Below, one piece after another: positions 33,241 to 41,600 of a stretch of DNA of 64,000 nucleotides. The notes below the pieces were generated by a model. It saw only the letters and a list, made by a program, of their open reading frames with translations, did no database searches and was not told where the DNA came from. The translations under genes were made by a program, and so were the position numbers. The stretch's first letter is position 1. Each line of letters opens with the position of its first letter. This DNA is from Myceligenerans salitolerans (GTDB taxonomy: Bacteria > Actinomycetota > Actinomycetes > Actinomycetales > Cellulomonadaceae), in contig NZ_JAFMPK010000043.1 of NCBI RefSeq assembly GCF_017349295.1, positions 1-64,000 on the forward strand, written 5' to 3'.

Positions 33241-33615
33241 ATGGACCCTCTCCCGAGCTCTTCCGACCCCGCAGCAGAGCCAGGAACACCCGGCTCCGGG
33301 ATCACCTGCCGACACGTGTACGAGGGCTCGATCCTCACCCTGTGGGGTGAGGTCGACGCTCAGCTCCGGGCGGCCGCGAGTCAGGCGATGGCCTCTCTCG
33401 CCTCCCGACCCGACCCCGCACCGGTCATCGTCGACGCGCGCGACGTGACCTTCATCGACTCCTCCGGAGTCGCGTTCATCCTTCAGGTCTTCGTGCTCGG
33501 TGAGGAGACAGGGTCGACGGTGACCCTGCGCGAACCGTCTGCGGAGGTCATGCGCGTGCTGGACATGGTCGGGATCTCGGAACGGCTCCTCGTGGAGGAG
33601 AAGGCGACCGCCTGA
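33241..33615 (+). CDS. STAS-domain anti-sigma factor antagonist
   Basis: A 124-residue SpoIIAA/RsbV-like protein. The STAS fold is visible as SILTLWGEVDAQLRA, PVIVDARDVTFIDSSGVAFILQ (with the phosphorylatable serine in DSSG) and LREPSAEVMRVLDMVGISE. When unphosphorylated it should bind an anti-sigma kinase and free a stress sigma factor. No RsbW-like kinase lies beside it, so the partner is elsewhere. The ATG at 33241 has GGAG 11 bases upstream; a GTG at 33229 is an in-frame alternative. The 241-bp gap before it holds no recognisable gene. Confidence 0.9.
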   Translation: MDPLPSSSDPAAEPGTPGSGITCRHVYEGSILTLWGEVDAQLRAAASQAMASLASRPDPAPVIVDARDVTFIDSSGVAFILQVFVLGEETGSTVTLREPSAEVMRVLDMVGISERLLVEEKATA

Positions 33616-33730
33616 CCGCTCTCGGACCGAGAGGTCGGGCAGTGCAGCCGCCGACCATCACGCCGACCATCGGGGCGACGGGGATGAGACCGATTCCGGC
33701 GCGTGGGTGGTGCGGTGGCACTCTGTGGTC

Positions 33731-35038
33731 GTGAGCAACGACGTCAGAGTGAACTGGGCAGGCAATCTCACCTATTCGGCAGGTGCGGTCGCTCGTCCGA
33801 GCACACCGCAGGAACTCTCGGAACTGGTCGCCGGCGCGGACCGGGTGAAGGCGCTCGGTTCCCGGCACTCGTTCTGCGATGTCGCGGACACCACCGGTAC
33901 GCACGTCCTGCTCGACGCGTACGACGACGGCCGTCCCGCGGTCGCCGTCGACCCCGGGAGCGGCGTCGCGTCCCTGCGTGCCGGCCTGCTGTACGGCCAG
34001 GCGGGTGCGGCGCTCCTGGACCAGGGCCGTGCCCTGCGAACGATGGCGTCGCTCCCGCACATCTCGCTGGCCGGCGCCGTCGCCACGGCGACCCACGGCT
34101 CCGGTGACACGAACGGCTGCCTGGCGCGCGACGTCGTCGGGGTGGAGATCGTCACCGCCGACGGCGGGACGCGCACCTTCCGGCGTGGTGACGCCGACTT
34201 CCCGGGCGCGGTCGTCGCACTCGGGGCGCTCGGGGTGGTGACCCGCGTCGAGATGGCCACGGACCCCGCGTTCGAGGTCAGCCAGGACGTTGTCGTCGAC
34301 CTGCCCTGGGAGGCACTGCTCGGCGACCTCGACGCGGTCACCGGCGCCGCGTACTCGGTCAGTGCCTTCACCCTCTGGGGCGAGGACACGGTCTCGCAGG
34401 TCTGGCTCAAGTCGCGGGCCGGCGACGCGGCGCACTCGTACGGAGCGGACGCCGCCGGCGTTTCCCGGTGGTCCGCGCGGGAGGTCCTGCTCGACCTGGG
34501 CGCGCGGGATGCACCGGGCCCGATGCATCCGCTGGCCGGGGAGGACCCGGCTGCGAGCACCGTGCAGGGGGGCGTGGCCGGTCCCGCGCACGAGCGGCTC
34601 CCGCACTTCCGCGCGGAGCACAAGCCGTCGACGGGCGCCGAACTCCAGTCCGAGTACCTGGTGCCCAGAGAGCGCGCGGCCGACGCCATCGAGGCGATGC
34701 GCGGTCTCGGCGCCGCGGTGCGTCCGCTGCTGTTCGCGAGCGAGATCCGGACCGTCGCGGGCGACGACCTCTGGCTCAGCCCGTTCGACGGCGACACCCT
34801 CGCCCTGCACTTCACGTGGAAGCCGCACGCCGACGCGGTCCGGGCCGTGCTGCACGATCTGGAGGACGCCCTGCTTCCACTGGGCGCGCGCCCCCACTGG
34901 GGCAAGATCTTCGTGGCGTCACCGCGAGACGTCGCCGCGATGTTCCCTCGCTTCGCGGACTTCGCCGCCCTGGCGGACCGTCTGGACCCGCACGGCAAGT
35001 TCCGCGGCGGCTACGTCACGGAGATCCTGTCCGCGTAG
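33731..35038 (+). CDS. AldO-type FAD-linked alditol oxidase
   Basis: A 435-residue VAO-family flavoprotein matching Streptomyces alditol/xylitol oxidase (about 418 residues). Signs are VNWAGNLTYSAGAVARPST, the covalent FAD-attachment histidine in LGSRHSF, MASLPHISLAGAVATATHGSG and the C-terminal substrate domain ending RLDPHGKFRGGYVTEIL. It oxidises the terminal hydroxyl of alditols with O2, giving H2O2; related enzymes act on D-arabinono-lactone. The GTG at 33731 lies six bases after a CACTCT hexamer and has no ribosome site. Monocistronic, closed by the terminator at 35060-35105. Confidence 0.88.
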   Translation: MSNDVRVNWAGNLTYSAGAVARPSTPQELSELVAGADRVKALGSRHSFCDVADTTGTHVLLDAYDDGRPAVAVDPGSGVASLRAGLLYGQAGAALLDQGRALRTMASLPHISLAGAVATATHGSGDTNGCLARDVVGVEIVTADGGTRTFRRGDADFPGAVVALGALGVVTRVEMATDPAFEVSQDVVVDLPWEALLGDLDAVTGAAYSVSAFTLWGEDTVSQVWLKSRAGDAAHSYGADAAGVSRWSAREVLLDLGARDAPGPMHPLAGEDPAASTVQGGVAGPAHERLPHFRAEHKPSTGAELQSEYLVPRERAADAIEAMRGLGAAVRPLLFASEIRTVAGDDLWLSPFDGDTLALHFTWKPHADAVRAVLHDLEDALLPLGARPHWGKIFVASPRDVAAMFPRFADFAALADRLDPHGKFRGGYVTEILSA

Positions 35039-35059
35039 CACCCGGGGACGCGATACGGC

Positions 35060-35105
35060 GGCGGCGGGGTGACCCCAGGACGAGGCCCCGGGTCACCCCG
35101 CCGCC
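35060..35105. terminator. Bidirectional terminator between aldO-like and metS genes
   Basis: Perfect 16-bp arms GGCGGCGGGGTGACCC and GGGTCACCCCGCCGCC around a 14-base loop, centred in the 97-bp gap between two converging genes. Confidence 0.85.
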
Positions 35106-35135
35106 GTGCCGCACCGGGCGGCGAAGGACGGAAGC

Positions 35136-35279
35136 TCAGCCGTCCGCCTCGTCGTCGGTCCAGCCGTCCGGCCACTCGGACCGTTCGGGACGGGCCATGA
35201 GCATGGCGATGCTAACTCCCAGGCCACCCCAGACGAGCAGCAACGACAGCACCATCAGGACGATCGCACTCGGGTTCAT
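35136..35279 (-). CDS. metS: MetS, small subunit of methionine/alanine importer
   Basis: A 47-residue single-span protein (MNPSAIVLMVLSLLLVWGGL, then a basic-acidic tail ending DDEADG). This is the MetS family, which is required for activity of the NSS transporter MetP in Corynebacterium glutamicum. Its ATG overlaps the metP stop by four bases, so the subunits are co-translated in a fixed ratio. Such short genes are often missed. Confidence 0.92.
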   Translation of the reverse strand: MNPSAIVLMVLSLLLVWGGLGVSIAMLMARPERSEWPDGWTDDEADG

Positions 35280-36865
35280 GCCGCGCCTCCCTTCTCGCCA
35301 CGCCGGGGGGCGTGGAGCTTGTCGTACCGTGGCCAGGGCTCGTAGGCGTCCACCGGGGCTCTCCAGGGCGCCAGGGTGAGCAGCACGGCGAACACCACGA
35401 AGGCGGCGATCGCGCCCCAGCCCACGACACCGAGGTACCACGTGGCGTACCCCTCGTATCCCTCGACGAGCAAGGTCCGGATCCGCGACACCAGCATCCA
35501 GCCCAGCACCACCGGCGCCAGCACTCCGACGCAGAACGTCCACCAGCCGCCGACCTGCACGGTCGACACGGAGTTCAGATGGAACCTGAGCTCCTGGCCC
35601 CGTCGAGCCACCCAGATCACCAGCACGCACATCACGACGGCCGCGGACACGATGCCCACGTTGTTCGCCCAGTTGTCCAGGGTGTCGAGGGCGATCAGGC
35701 CCGTCGTGGTCGAGAAGCCGAGCACGGAGACGACGCTCGCGAGGCCACCGATAGCCAGCGCGGCCTTGCGCCGGGAGATCGACAGCTTCTCCTGGAACGC
35801 GGCCGAGACCACCTGGAGGATCGACACGAGCGACGTGAACCCGGCCATCACCAGCGAGCCGAAGAACAACGCGCCGAAGAGTGGCCCGGCGGGCATCTGC
35901 GAGACCAGTGCGGGGAACGTGACGAACGAGAGGATCGGCCCCGTGATGCCCTCGAGCTCCCCGAAGGCCACACCCTGCTGCCCGGCGAGGAACCCGAGAG
36001 CGGCGAAGACCCCGATCCCGGCGAACAGTTCGAAGCCAGAGTTGGCGAAGGCGACGACGAGGCCCGGGGACGTCAGGTTGCCGCGGCGCCGGCGGTACGA
36101 CGCGTACGTGATCATGATGCCGAAGGCGATCGACAGCGAGAAGAAGATCTGGCCGTACGCGGCGATCCAGACGTCGGCGCTCCTGAGTGCCTCCCAGTTC
36201 GGCGTGAACAGGGCGTTCAGGCCGTCCGTGGCCCCGGGCAGGGTCAGCGAGCGGACGACCAGCACGCCGAACGCGACGAGCAAGAGGGGCATGAACAGGA
36301 TGTTGACCCGCTGCACGCCCCGTGCGACGCCCGCCGACAGCACGACGATCGTCATGACCCAGACCAGGACGAGCGGGATCAGTACCGCCGGGACGAAGTC
36401 GAGGGTGAACCACGGGTCGGCGCCCCCGACGTCGGCCACCTGGAGGTAGTCCACCAGGAAGAACGTCGTGGTGTCGTCGCCCCAGCGCAGGCCGAAGGAG
36501 TACCAGAAGAAGCTCAGGGCCCACGCGATCACCGCCGTGTAGTACACGGCGATCGCGAAGCAGATCGCGACCTGGTACCAGCCGAGGGTCTCGAACCACC
36601 GGCTGATCCGGCGCAGAGCCAGCGGCGCGGAACCACGGAACCGGTGGCCGATGGCGTAGTCGAGGTACAGGATCGGGATGCCCGCCGTGATCAGGGCGAT
36701 CAGGTACGGCACGAGGAACGCCCCGCCACCGTTCTCGTAGGCCACACCGGGGAACCGCCAGATGTTCCCCAGCCCGACCGCCGAACCGATCGCCGACAGG
36801 ATGAAGCCGACCTGTCCGGTCCACTCCTCCCGCGGCCGCGTTTCGGGTGAAATCTGTGTACTCAT
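35276..36865 (-). CDS. metP: MetP, sodium-dependent NSS-family methionine/alanine transporter
   Basis: A 529-residue neurotransmitter:sodium symporter with about 12 spans. The first helix has the sodium/substrate motif GSAVGLGNIWRFPGVAYENGGGAF (read as two halves), followed by FALxx-type spans, SIAFGIMITYASY and the C-terminal WYLGVVGWGAIAAFVVFA. Together with the overlapping metS it forms the MetPS system, which imports methionine and alanine in C. glutamicum; the substrate here is inferred from that pairing. The ATG is at 36865, with no obvious ribosome site nearby. It lies 43 bp after the histidine kinase gene on the same strand, so co-transcription is possible. Confidence 0.92.
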   Translation of the reverse strand: MSTQISPETRPREEWTGQVGFILSAIGSAVGLGNIWRFPGVAYENGGGAFLVPYLIALITAGIPILYLDYAIGHRFRGSAPLALRRISRWFETLGWYQVAICFAIAVYYTAVIAWALSFFWYSFGLRWGDDTTTFFLVDYLQVADVGGADPWFTLDFVPAVLIPLVLVWVMTIVVLSAGVARGVQRVNILFMPLLLVAFGVLVVRSLTLPGATDGLNALFTPNWEALRSADVWIAAYGQIFFSLSIAFGIMITYASYRRRRGNLTSPGLVVAFANSGFELFAGIGVFAALGFLAGQQGVAFGELEGITGPILSFVTFPALVSQMPAGPLFGALFFGSLVMAGFTSLVSILQVVSAAFQEKLSISRRKAALAIGGLASVVSVLGFSTTTGLIALDTLDNWANNVGIVSAAVVMCVLVIWVARRGQELRFHLNSVSTVQVGGWWTFCVGVLAPVVLGWMLVSRIRTLLVEGYEGYATWYLGVVGWGAIAAFVVFAVLLTLAPWRAPVDAYEPWPRYDKLHAPRRGEKGGAA

Positions 36866-36908
36866 GCTCCCGATCATCTCCCGGCCGCAGGTGTGGCGCG
36901 CGCAATGT

Positions 36909-38003
36909 TCATGTTCCGGTTCGAGGCTCGCCTCCGGCGGGCAGACACAGCTCCGCGACACACCCCGCCCCGGCGTTCCGGATCGTGGCGGATCCGCCGT
37001 GGACGTCGGCGACCCCGCGGACGATCGCGAGTCCGAGACCCGCTCCGCCGCTCTCACGCGAACCGTCCTGTCCGCCGACGACGCCCCCTGCCGCCCGCTC
37101 CGGCGTCCTCGCTCGCGTCCCGCGCCATCCCGGGTCGAAGACCCGGGACAGGTCCGCCTCGGGAATTCCCCCGCATTCGTCCTGCACCGCGACGACGGCG
37201 AAACGCTGCCCCGCCTGCGCCGGATCGTCCGGGGCCGGATGGGCGGTCACCGTGACCGTCCCGCCACGGGGCGTGTGCCGGACCGCGTTGACGAGGAGGT
37301 TCGCCACCGCCCGTGCCACCTCCCGGGCATCGACCACGGCCAGCACGCCCGCGCCGTCGGCTTCGACCACCCGGACGTCTCCGGCGTCGGCGAGCGGACG
37401 GACCGCGGCGACGGCGTCGGAGACGAGATCCCGGAGGTCCACGAGCTGCGCACGCAGGACCAGCGCCGGTGACTGCAGGCGTGACAGCGCGAGGAGGTCG
37501 TCCACCATGCCGGACATCCGGCGGTTCTCGGCCTGGATGCGGCGCACCGTCTCGGCGTCGTCGCCGACGCCGTCCTCCAGTGCTTCGGCGAGCACCCGGA
37601 CGGCGGCGAGCGGTGTGCGCAGGTCGTGGGACACCCACGCGACCATCTCGCGGCGGCCGGCCTCGATCTCGCGGTCCCGCTCCCGGGCCGCCGTGATCGC
37701 CGCGGCCTCCGCGGCGATCCGCCAGATCCGGACGGCCAGCACCATCCCGACGCCGAGCGCTACGGGGATCGCCGCCGCGAGCAGCAGCAGGACGGTCGTC
37801 GAGTCCTCGTCGGACAGGAACATGGCGCGCACGCTGGCGTACACCCCGGCGGCGACGGACACCACGACGACGAGCGGCGCGAGCACGGCGGCAACCGCGG
37901 CACGTCGCCGGGCGAGCGCGAAGACCGCGAACGCCCCCACCGCGCCGACCGCGGCCGCCACCCCGGCCGACAGCGCGACGCCCTCCAGCATCACGTCGCC
38001 CAC
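36909..38003 (-). CDS. Two-component sensor histidine kinase
   Basis: A 364-residue membrane kinase. There are about three hydrophobic segments in residues 1-100 (VALSAGVAAAVGAVGAFAVF, AAVLAPLVVVVSVAAGV, VLLLLAAAIPVALGVGMVL), then the H-box MVAWVSHDLRTPLAAVR, the N-box NLLVNAVRHTPRGG, and G-boxes with DECGGIPEADL and SGGAGLGLAIVRGVADVHGG. The N-box and G-boxes are separated by an Arg/Glu/Gly insertion. There is no periplasmic sensor domain of size, so it probably senses the membrane. The GTG at 38003 follows GGGAG and overlaps the regulator gene by 13 bases; an ATG at 37991 is an alternative. Confidence 0.92.
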   Translation of the reverse strand: MGDVMLEGVALSAGVAAAVGAVGAFAVFALARRRAAVAAVLAPLVVVVSVAAGVYASVRAMFLSDEDSTTVLLLLAAAIPVALGVGMVLAVRIWRIAAEAAAITAARERDREIEAGRREMVAWVSHDLRTPLAAVRVLAEALEDGVGDDAETVRRIQAENRRMSGMVDDLLALSRLQSPALVLRAQLVDLRDLVSDAVAAVRPLADAGDVRVVEADGAGVLAVVDAREVARAVANLLVNAVRHTPRGGTVTVTAHPAPDDPAQAGQRFAVVAVQDECGGIPEADLSRVFDPGWRGTRARTPERAAGGVVGGQDGSRESGGAGLGLAIVRGVADVHGGSATIRNAGAGCVAELCLPAGGEPRTGT

Positions 38004-38842
38004 GGAGGACTCCCGGGTGGTGCTGCCGACCGCGCGCCCGCCGGTGCGGGGTTCCAGCGGTACCCCACACCGAACACGGTCACGAGGCGTTCCGGCTTCG
38101 AGGGGTCCGTCTCGACCTTCTCGCGCAGCCGCCGGACGTGCACGGTCACGGTCGACTGGTCGCCGAACTCCCAGCCCCACACCTCACGCATGAGGCCGGG
38201 CCGGTCGTGCACCTGATCCGGGTGGCACAGGAACCAGCGCAGCAGGTCGAACTCTCGTGTCGTGAGCGACAGCTCCCGACCGGCCCGGATCACGCGGTGC
38301 GCGTCGGCGTCGAGCTCGAGGTCGCCGTCCCGCAGCACCGAGCCGCCGGGCGCGAGGGCCCCACGCCCTACCGGTCCGCCGGTGCCGCGGTCGAGGCCCG
38401 CGGTAGCGGCGGCTCCTGGGCCGGGGTGTGCCCTCCGGCCGGTGCGCCCCGTCGGCTCCCGGTCCGCCTGGCGAGAACCTGCCGTACGGCGCAGCAGGGC
38501 CTGGACGCGAAGGGTGAGCTCCCGGGCGCTGAACGGTTTGGTCACGTAGTCGTCGGCACCGGTCTCCAGGCCGAGCACCCGGTCCTCCTCCTCACCACGG
38601 GCGGTGAGCATGAGAACCGGTAGGTCGGGCCGGATTCGCCGCAGACGGCGGCACACCTCCAGCCCGTCGATCCCGGGCAGCATGAGATCGAGCACGACGG
38701 CGTCCGGCGGCGTCTCCGCGGCCGAGGCCAGCGCGGTGTGCCCGTCCGCGGCATGGTCCGCGTCGATCCCGGCGCGCTCCAGGTAGGCGACGACCACCTC
38801 GGCGACGGTGCGGTCGTCGTCGACGACCAGGACTCGGGGCAT
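37991..38842 (-). CDS. OmpR-family response regulator
   Basis: A 283-residue regulator: a receiver at residues 1-115 (MPRVLVVDDDRTVAEVV, phospho-acceptor in AVVLDLMLPGIDGLE, conserved lysine in DDYVTKPFS), an unusual roughly 50-residue Gly/Arg/Pro linker, then an OmpR winged helix (ELSLTTREFDLLRWFLCHPD, DQSTVTVHVRRLREKVE, VFGVGYRWNP). It is co-translated with the adjacent histidine kinase. The ATG lies six bases after a -10 TATGCT (38854-38849), so it is probably leaderless. The target genes are not evident; the nearest on the other side is the sigE operon. Confidence 0.93.
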   Translation of the reverse strand: MPRVLVVDDDRTVAEVVVAYLERAGIDADHAADGHTALASAAETPPDAVVLDLMLPGIDGLEVCRRLRRIRPDLPVLMLTARGEEEDRVLGLETGADDYVTKPFSARELTLRVQALLRRTAGSRQADREPTGRTGRRAHPGPGAAATAGLDRGTGGPVGRGALAPGGSVLRDGDLELDADAHRVIRAGRELSLTTREFDLLRWFLCHPDQVHDRPGLMREVWGWEFGDQSTVTVHVRRLREKVETDPSKPERLVTVFGVGYRWNPAPAGARSAAPPGSPPWAT

Positions 38843-38854
38843 CTCATCAGCATA

Positions 38855-39440
38855 GGGAGCGGCCGCCGACCCCGTTGCCGTCCGCGGGCGCCGTCACGGA
38901 ACCGTAAGACGTCGCGAGCGTGCTCGGCACCATCCGGTCGGCACCGCGGCAGTACGCGTCTCCGGCAAGGCAGAGCTGCCACCAGCCCCGGGAGCGGAGG
39001 TATATGACGGAATTTGCAGAACTGTCTGGAACCTTTCGGGAACCCGCCGCGTGTTCCGTTCGTGACGGTTGTTGTTCCGCCCCCGGCATACGTCGCCGTA
39101 GGCATCTCCAGGCACGACGCGTGCGACTGCACGCGTGCCGTCACTGTTCCCGCACATCGGACCGATGCGCGCGTCGTCGTGGACCTCTTCGAGGGCACGG
39201 GGACGTACGGCATGCCCTGGGACGGCATGCCAGAGGGAGTTGCCGCCGCGCAGGGGGCGGCGGCATCCTCCCGCGGTCCGGCCGGTGCGCCGGGAACCGG
39301 ACTCGTCGACCCGGCACCGGCCGAGCCCGGCCCGGCCGGTGCCGACCTCGACGACGCCCCGGCGGGCCAGGAGCGCGAGCATGACCGAGGCAATGTCGTT
39401 CAACCGCCTGTCGACTATCGCGACAGGTCAGAGGATGCCG
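38855..39440. other. 586-bp intergenic stretch before the sigma factor gene
   Basis: Long open frames cross this gap, but none has a convincing start or known residues. It contains GGAACC-N16-CGTGTT (39028-39055), which resembles an ECF-type promoter, and two copies of the palindrome GGCATGCC 15 bp apart (within 39205-39235). A frame on the minus strand beginning at 39382 has good third-position GC but no ribosome site, so I do not call it. The -10 of the sigma gene, TAGCCT, ends the stretch at 39441-39446. Confidence 0.35.
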
Positions 39441-39454
39441 TAGCCTCGGGCCGC

Positions 39455-40072
39455 GTGGGTGCCCAGATCCGCCACGCGGCAGTGCGTGGCAGCGCGCGAC
39501 GGCCGGATTCCGAACGCGCAACTGCCGGAGGTGCACAGGTCACGGACAAGAATGCGGAGTTCACGGAGTTCATGCGCTCCGCCCGCGACCCGCTGCACCG
39601 GATGGCCTTCCTCCTCTGCGGTGACCGGCACCGAGCCGAGGAACTGACGCAGCAGACCTTCGAGCGCTGCTACCGACATTGGCACAAGGCTCGCCAGGGC
39701 GAACCGCTCGTCTACGCCCGCCGGATCCTCGCGAACCTGCGTATCGACACGTGGCGCCGGACGCGCCGGGAGGTACTCGCGGGCCCGGAGGATCTCCTCA
39801 ACGAACCGGCCGCCGGAAACGGGGCCCCGCGTGCGGGTGTCGTCGCCACGTCGGCCACTCGCACGGTCGAGGACCGCGACGCCGTCGTCCGCGCGCTGCT
39901 CCAGCTACCGCTGAAGCAGCGCCGGGTCGTCGTGATGCGGCACCTGCTCGACCTGTCCGAGACCGAGGTCGCCCGTGAGCTCGGCATGCCGCTCGGCACG
40001 GTCAAGTCGACCGCGTCACGCGGTCTCTCCCAGCTGCGCACGATCCTGGAAGCACGGGGAGGTGCCCGATGA
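39455..40072 (+). CDS. SigE-family RNA polymerase sigma factor
   Basis: A 205-residue sigma-70-like factor of the actinobacterial SigE group. Region 2 is FTEFMRSARDPLHRMAFLLCG-like with RAEELTQQTFERCYRHW, then YARRILANLRIDTWRR; region 4 is LPLKQRRVVVMRHLLDLSETEVARELGMPLGTVKS. The GTG at 39455 was chosen because it lies eight bases after TAGCCT and has no ribosome site; this adds about 30 residues before the conserved part. A GTG at 39482 is an alternative. Its stop overlaps the ATG of the downstream membrane protein, probably its anti-sigma partner. Confidence 0.88.
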   Translation: MGAQIRHAAVRGSARRPDSERATAGGAQVTDKNAEFTEFMRSARDPLHRMAFLLCGDRHRAEELTQQTFERCYRHWHKARQGEPLVYARRILANLRIDTWRRTRREVLAGPEDLLNEPAAGNGAPRAGVVATSATRTVEDRDAVVRALLQLPLKQRRVVVMRHLLDLSETEVARELGMPLGTVKSTASRGLSQLRTILEARGGAR

Positions 40073-41475
40073 GCGACCACCTGTCCGATCAGGAATTCGT
40101 CTCCCGCCTCCGCGACACCGCCTTCGAGGCGGCCGGGAGCTCGACCCTCGACGTGGACTCCGTGCTGCGATCCAGCCGTCGCAAGCACACCGCCCGGCGC
40201 GCGGGTTACGCCGCCGCCGCCGGCCTGGCGTTGAGCACCGCGGGCTTCGGTGCGGCCGGTGCGCTGCCCGGTGTGCCAGGGCTGTGGAGCGACGCCCCGG
40301 TACAGGTGTCGCCGTCGTCGTCGGTGAGTTCCGACGGAGGGCCGGTCGACGCCGAGCCCGCGCCCACGGCCGAGCCGACCACGCAGACGGCCGGCCCGTC
40401 CACCCTTCCGGCCGAATCGGCACAGGTCGCGAAGGCGGGCCCTGGTGTCTGGCAGGTCACGGAGCCGGTCACGGTCATGGCCGACGACGACACCGCGCTC
40501 GTCGATCTCGGGATCGGCGCGTGGAGCGAGGACTCGCGCTTCTTCGCCCAGGTCGATCTCGGGACCGAGGACGGCGAGACCATCTGGAAGGCACTGCGCG
40601 TCTTCGCCGGCACGGACCGTGACTTCGCGACGATGGCCCGTGGCGGCACCGCGGGCACGTTGCTCTGGGACGGTGTCACGAACGACGCGATGGTGCGACG
40701 GGCCGACGGCGGATCGTCGCTGGTCTTCGGCCTCACGTCCGGTCTCTCGTCGGGAACCCAGCACCTCGTGCTGGACCAGCCGGTGGTCGCGGACGACGCC
40801 TCGACGACCTCGGCCCGGATCACCCCGTTCGACGTCCTCGGCGACGGTCAGGTCTGGCTACGCGTCGCCGAGGTGCGCTCGCAGGTCGAACCGCGTGGCT
40901 TCGTCTACACGGACGGCGACAGGTGGGGCGCCTCGTGGTGCCGGGCGACATCGCCCCGGTGCACCGTCACCTACGACCCGGCCGGCGACACCGTCGGACG
41001 TCCTTCCGGCGCGGCTCTCTCCCCGCTGGTCACGGAACTCGGCCTGGCCATGGTGGACGGCTCCGCGAAGCCCGTCGTCGCGGCCATGGAGGTGTGCGTC
41101 TCGTCGCGCGAGGGCGAGCCGTGGACGGCACCCTCAGGGCTGACCGAGGACACACTGGGCAGCGTCCCCGACGGGATCGACGCCGGGAAGTGGCGCCAGT
41201 GCCTCATCGATCTGACCGAGGCGGCCGTCGCGGTCCAGGACGGGCGGATCGAACTTCCCGTGGCAGGTGAGAACGACGGTCCCGAGGACCCGTCGCCGAC
41301 GGCCCCGGGCCCCACTCCGAGCGAGTCGGACCAGGACGACCCGACCGGTCCGATCGAGACCGTGACCGACGGCGTCGGCAAGCTCCTCGAAGGCGTGCTC
41401 GGCGGTGTGGGCGATGTCGTCGGCGGCGATGCCGACGACGACGGAGGCGTCCTCGGGGGCGACTCCGGAGGCTGA
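40069..41475 (+). CDS. Membrane-anchored putative anti-sigma protein
   Basis: A 468-residue protein co-translated with the sigma factor (ATGA overlap). Residues 1-43 are cytoplasmic (MSDHLSDQEFVSRLRDTAFE and a basic SSRRKHTARR stop-transfer), residues about 45-68 form one span (AGYAAAAGLALSTAGFGAAG), and the large remainder is outside. The outer part is Thr/Pro-rich at first, then a folded beta-rich domain with two cysteine-containing stretches (SWCRATSPRCTV), and ends in an Asp/Gly-rich tail. Position and topology suggest that it controls the sigma factor, but no HCC zinc anti-sigma motif is present. It could instead be a lipid or wall sensor. Confidence 0.8.
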   Translation: MSDHLSDQEFVSRLRDTAFEAAGSSTLDVDSVLRSSRRKHTARRAGYAAAAGLALSTAGFGAAGALPGVPGLWSDAPVQVSPSSSVSSDGGPVDAEPAPTAEPTTQTAGPSTLPAESAQVAKAGPGVWQVTEPVTVMADDDTALVDLGIGAWSEDSRFFAQVDLGTEDGETIWKALRVFAGTDRDFATMARGGTAGTLLWDGVTNDAMVRRADGGSSLVFGLTSGLSSGTQHLVLDQPVVADDASTTSARITPFDVLGDGQVWLRVAEVRSQVEPRGFVYTDGDRWGASWCRATSPRCTVTYDPAGDTVGRPSGAALSPLVTELGLAMVDGSAKPVVAAMEVCVSSREGEPWTAPSGLTEDTLGSVPDGIDAGKWRQCLIDLTEAAVAVQDGRIELPVAGENDGPEDPSPTAPGPTPSESDQDDPTGPIETVTDGVGKLLEGVLGGVGDVVGGDADDDGGVLGGDSGG

Positions 41476-41506
41476 CGCCACCCGGCCCGTGAGGGCCGCA
41501 CAAGAC

Positions 41507-41539
41507 TTCCCGCCGGAGTCTGGGTTCCTCCGGCGGGAA
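41507..41539. terminator. Terminator hairpin 1 after the anti-sigma gene
   Basis: Perfect 12-bp arms TTCCCGCCGGAG and CTCCGGCGGGAA with a 9-base loop, about 30 bp after the stop at 41475. Confidence 0.8.
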
Positions 41540-41544
41540 CAAAC

Positions 41545-41588
41545 GAACGGCCCGGGGCAGAAATCTGGGGTTCTGCCTCGGGCCGTTC
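41545..41588. terminator. Terminator hairpin 2, bidirectional
   Basis: 18-bp arms GAACGGCCCGGGGCAGAA and TTCTGCCTCGGGCCGTTC with a single G-U-compatible mismatch and an 8-base loop. It lies between two converging genes and ends 12 bp before the Excalibur-protein stop. Confidence 0.88.
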
Positions 41589-41600
41589 ACTCTCCCGCTG

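Noticed and set aside
38894-39382. Minus-strand frame before the sigma gene (MLALLARRGVVEV...)
   Set aside because: Moderately good third-position GC, but no ribosome site, no -10 at the right distance and no recognisable motif; it also overlaps the probable promoter region.
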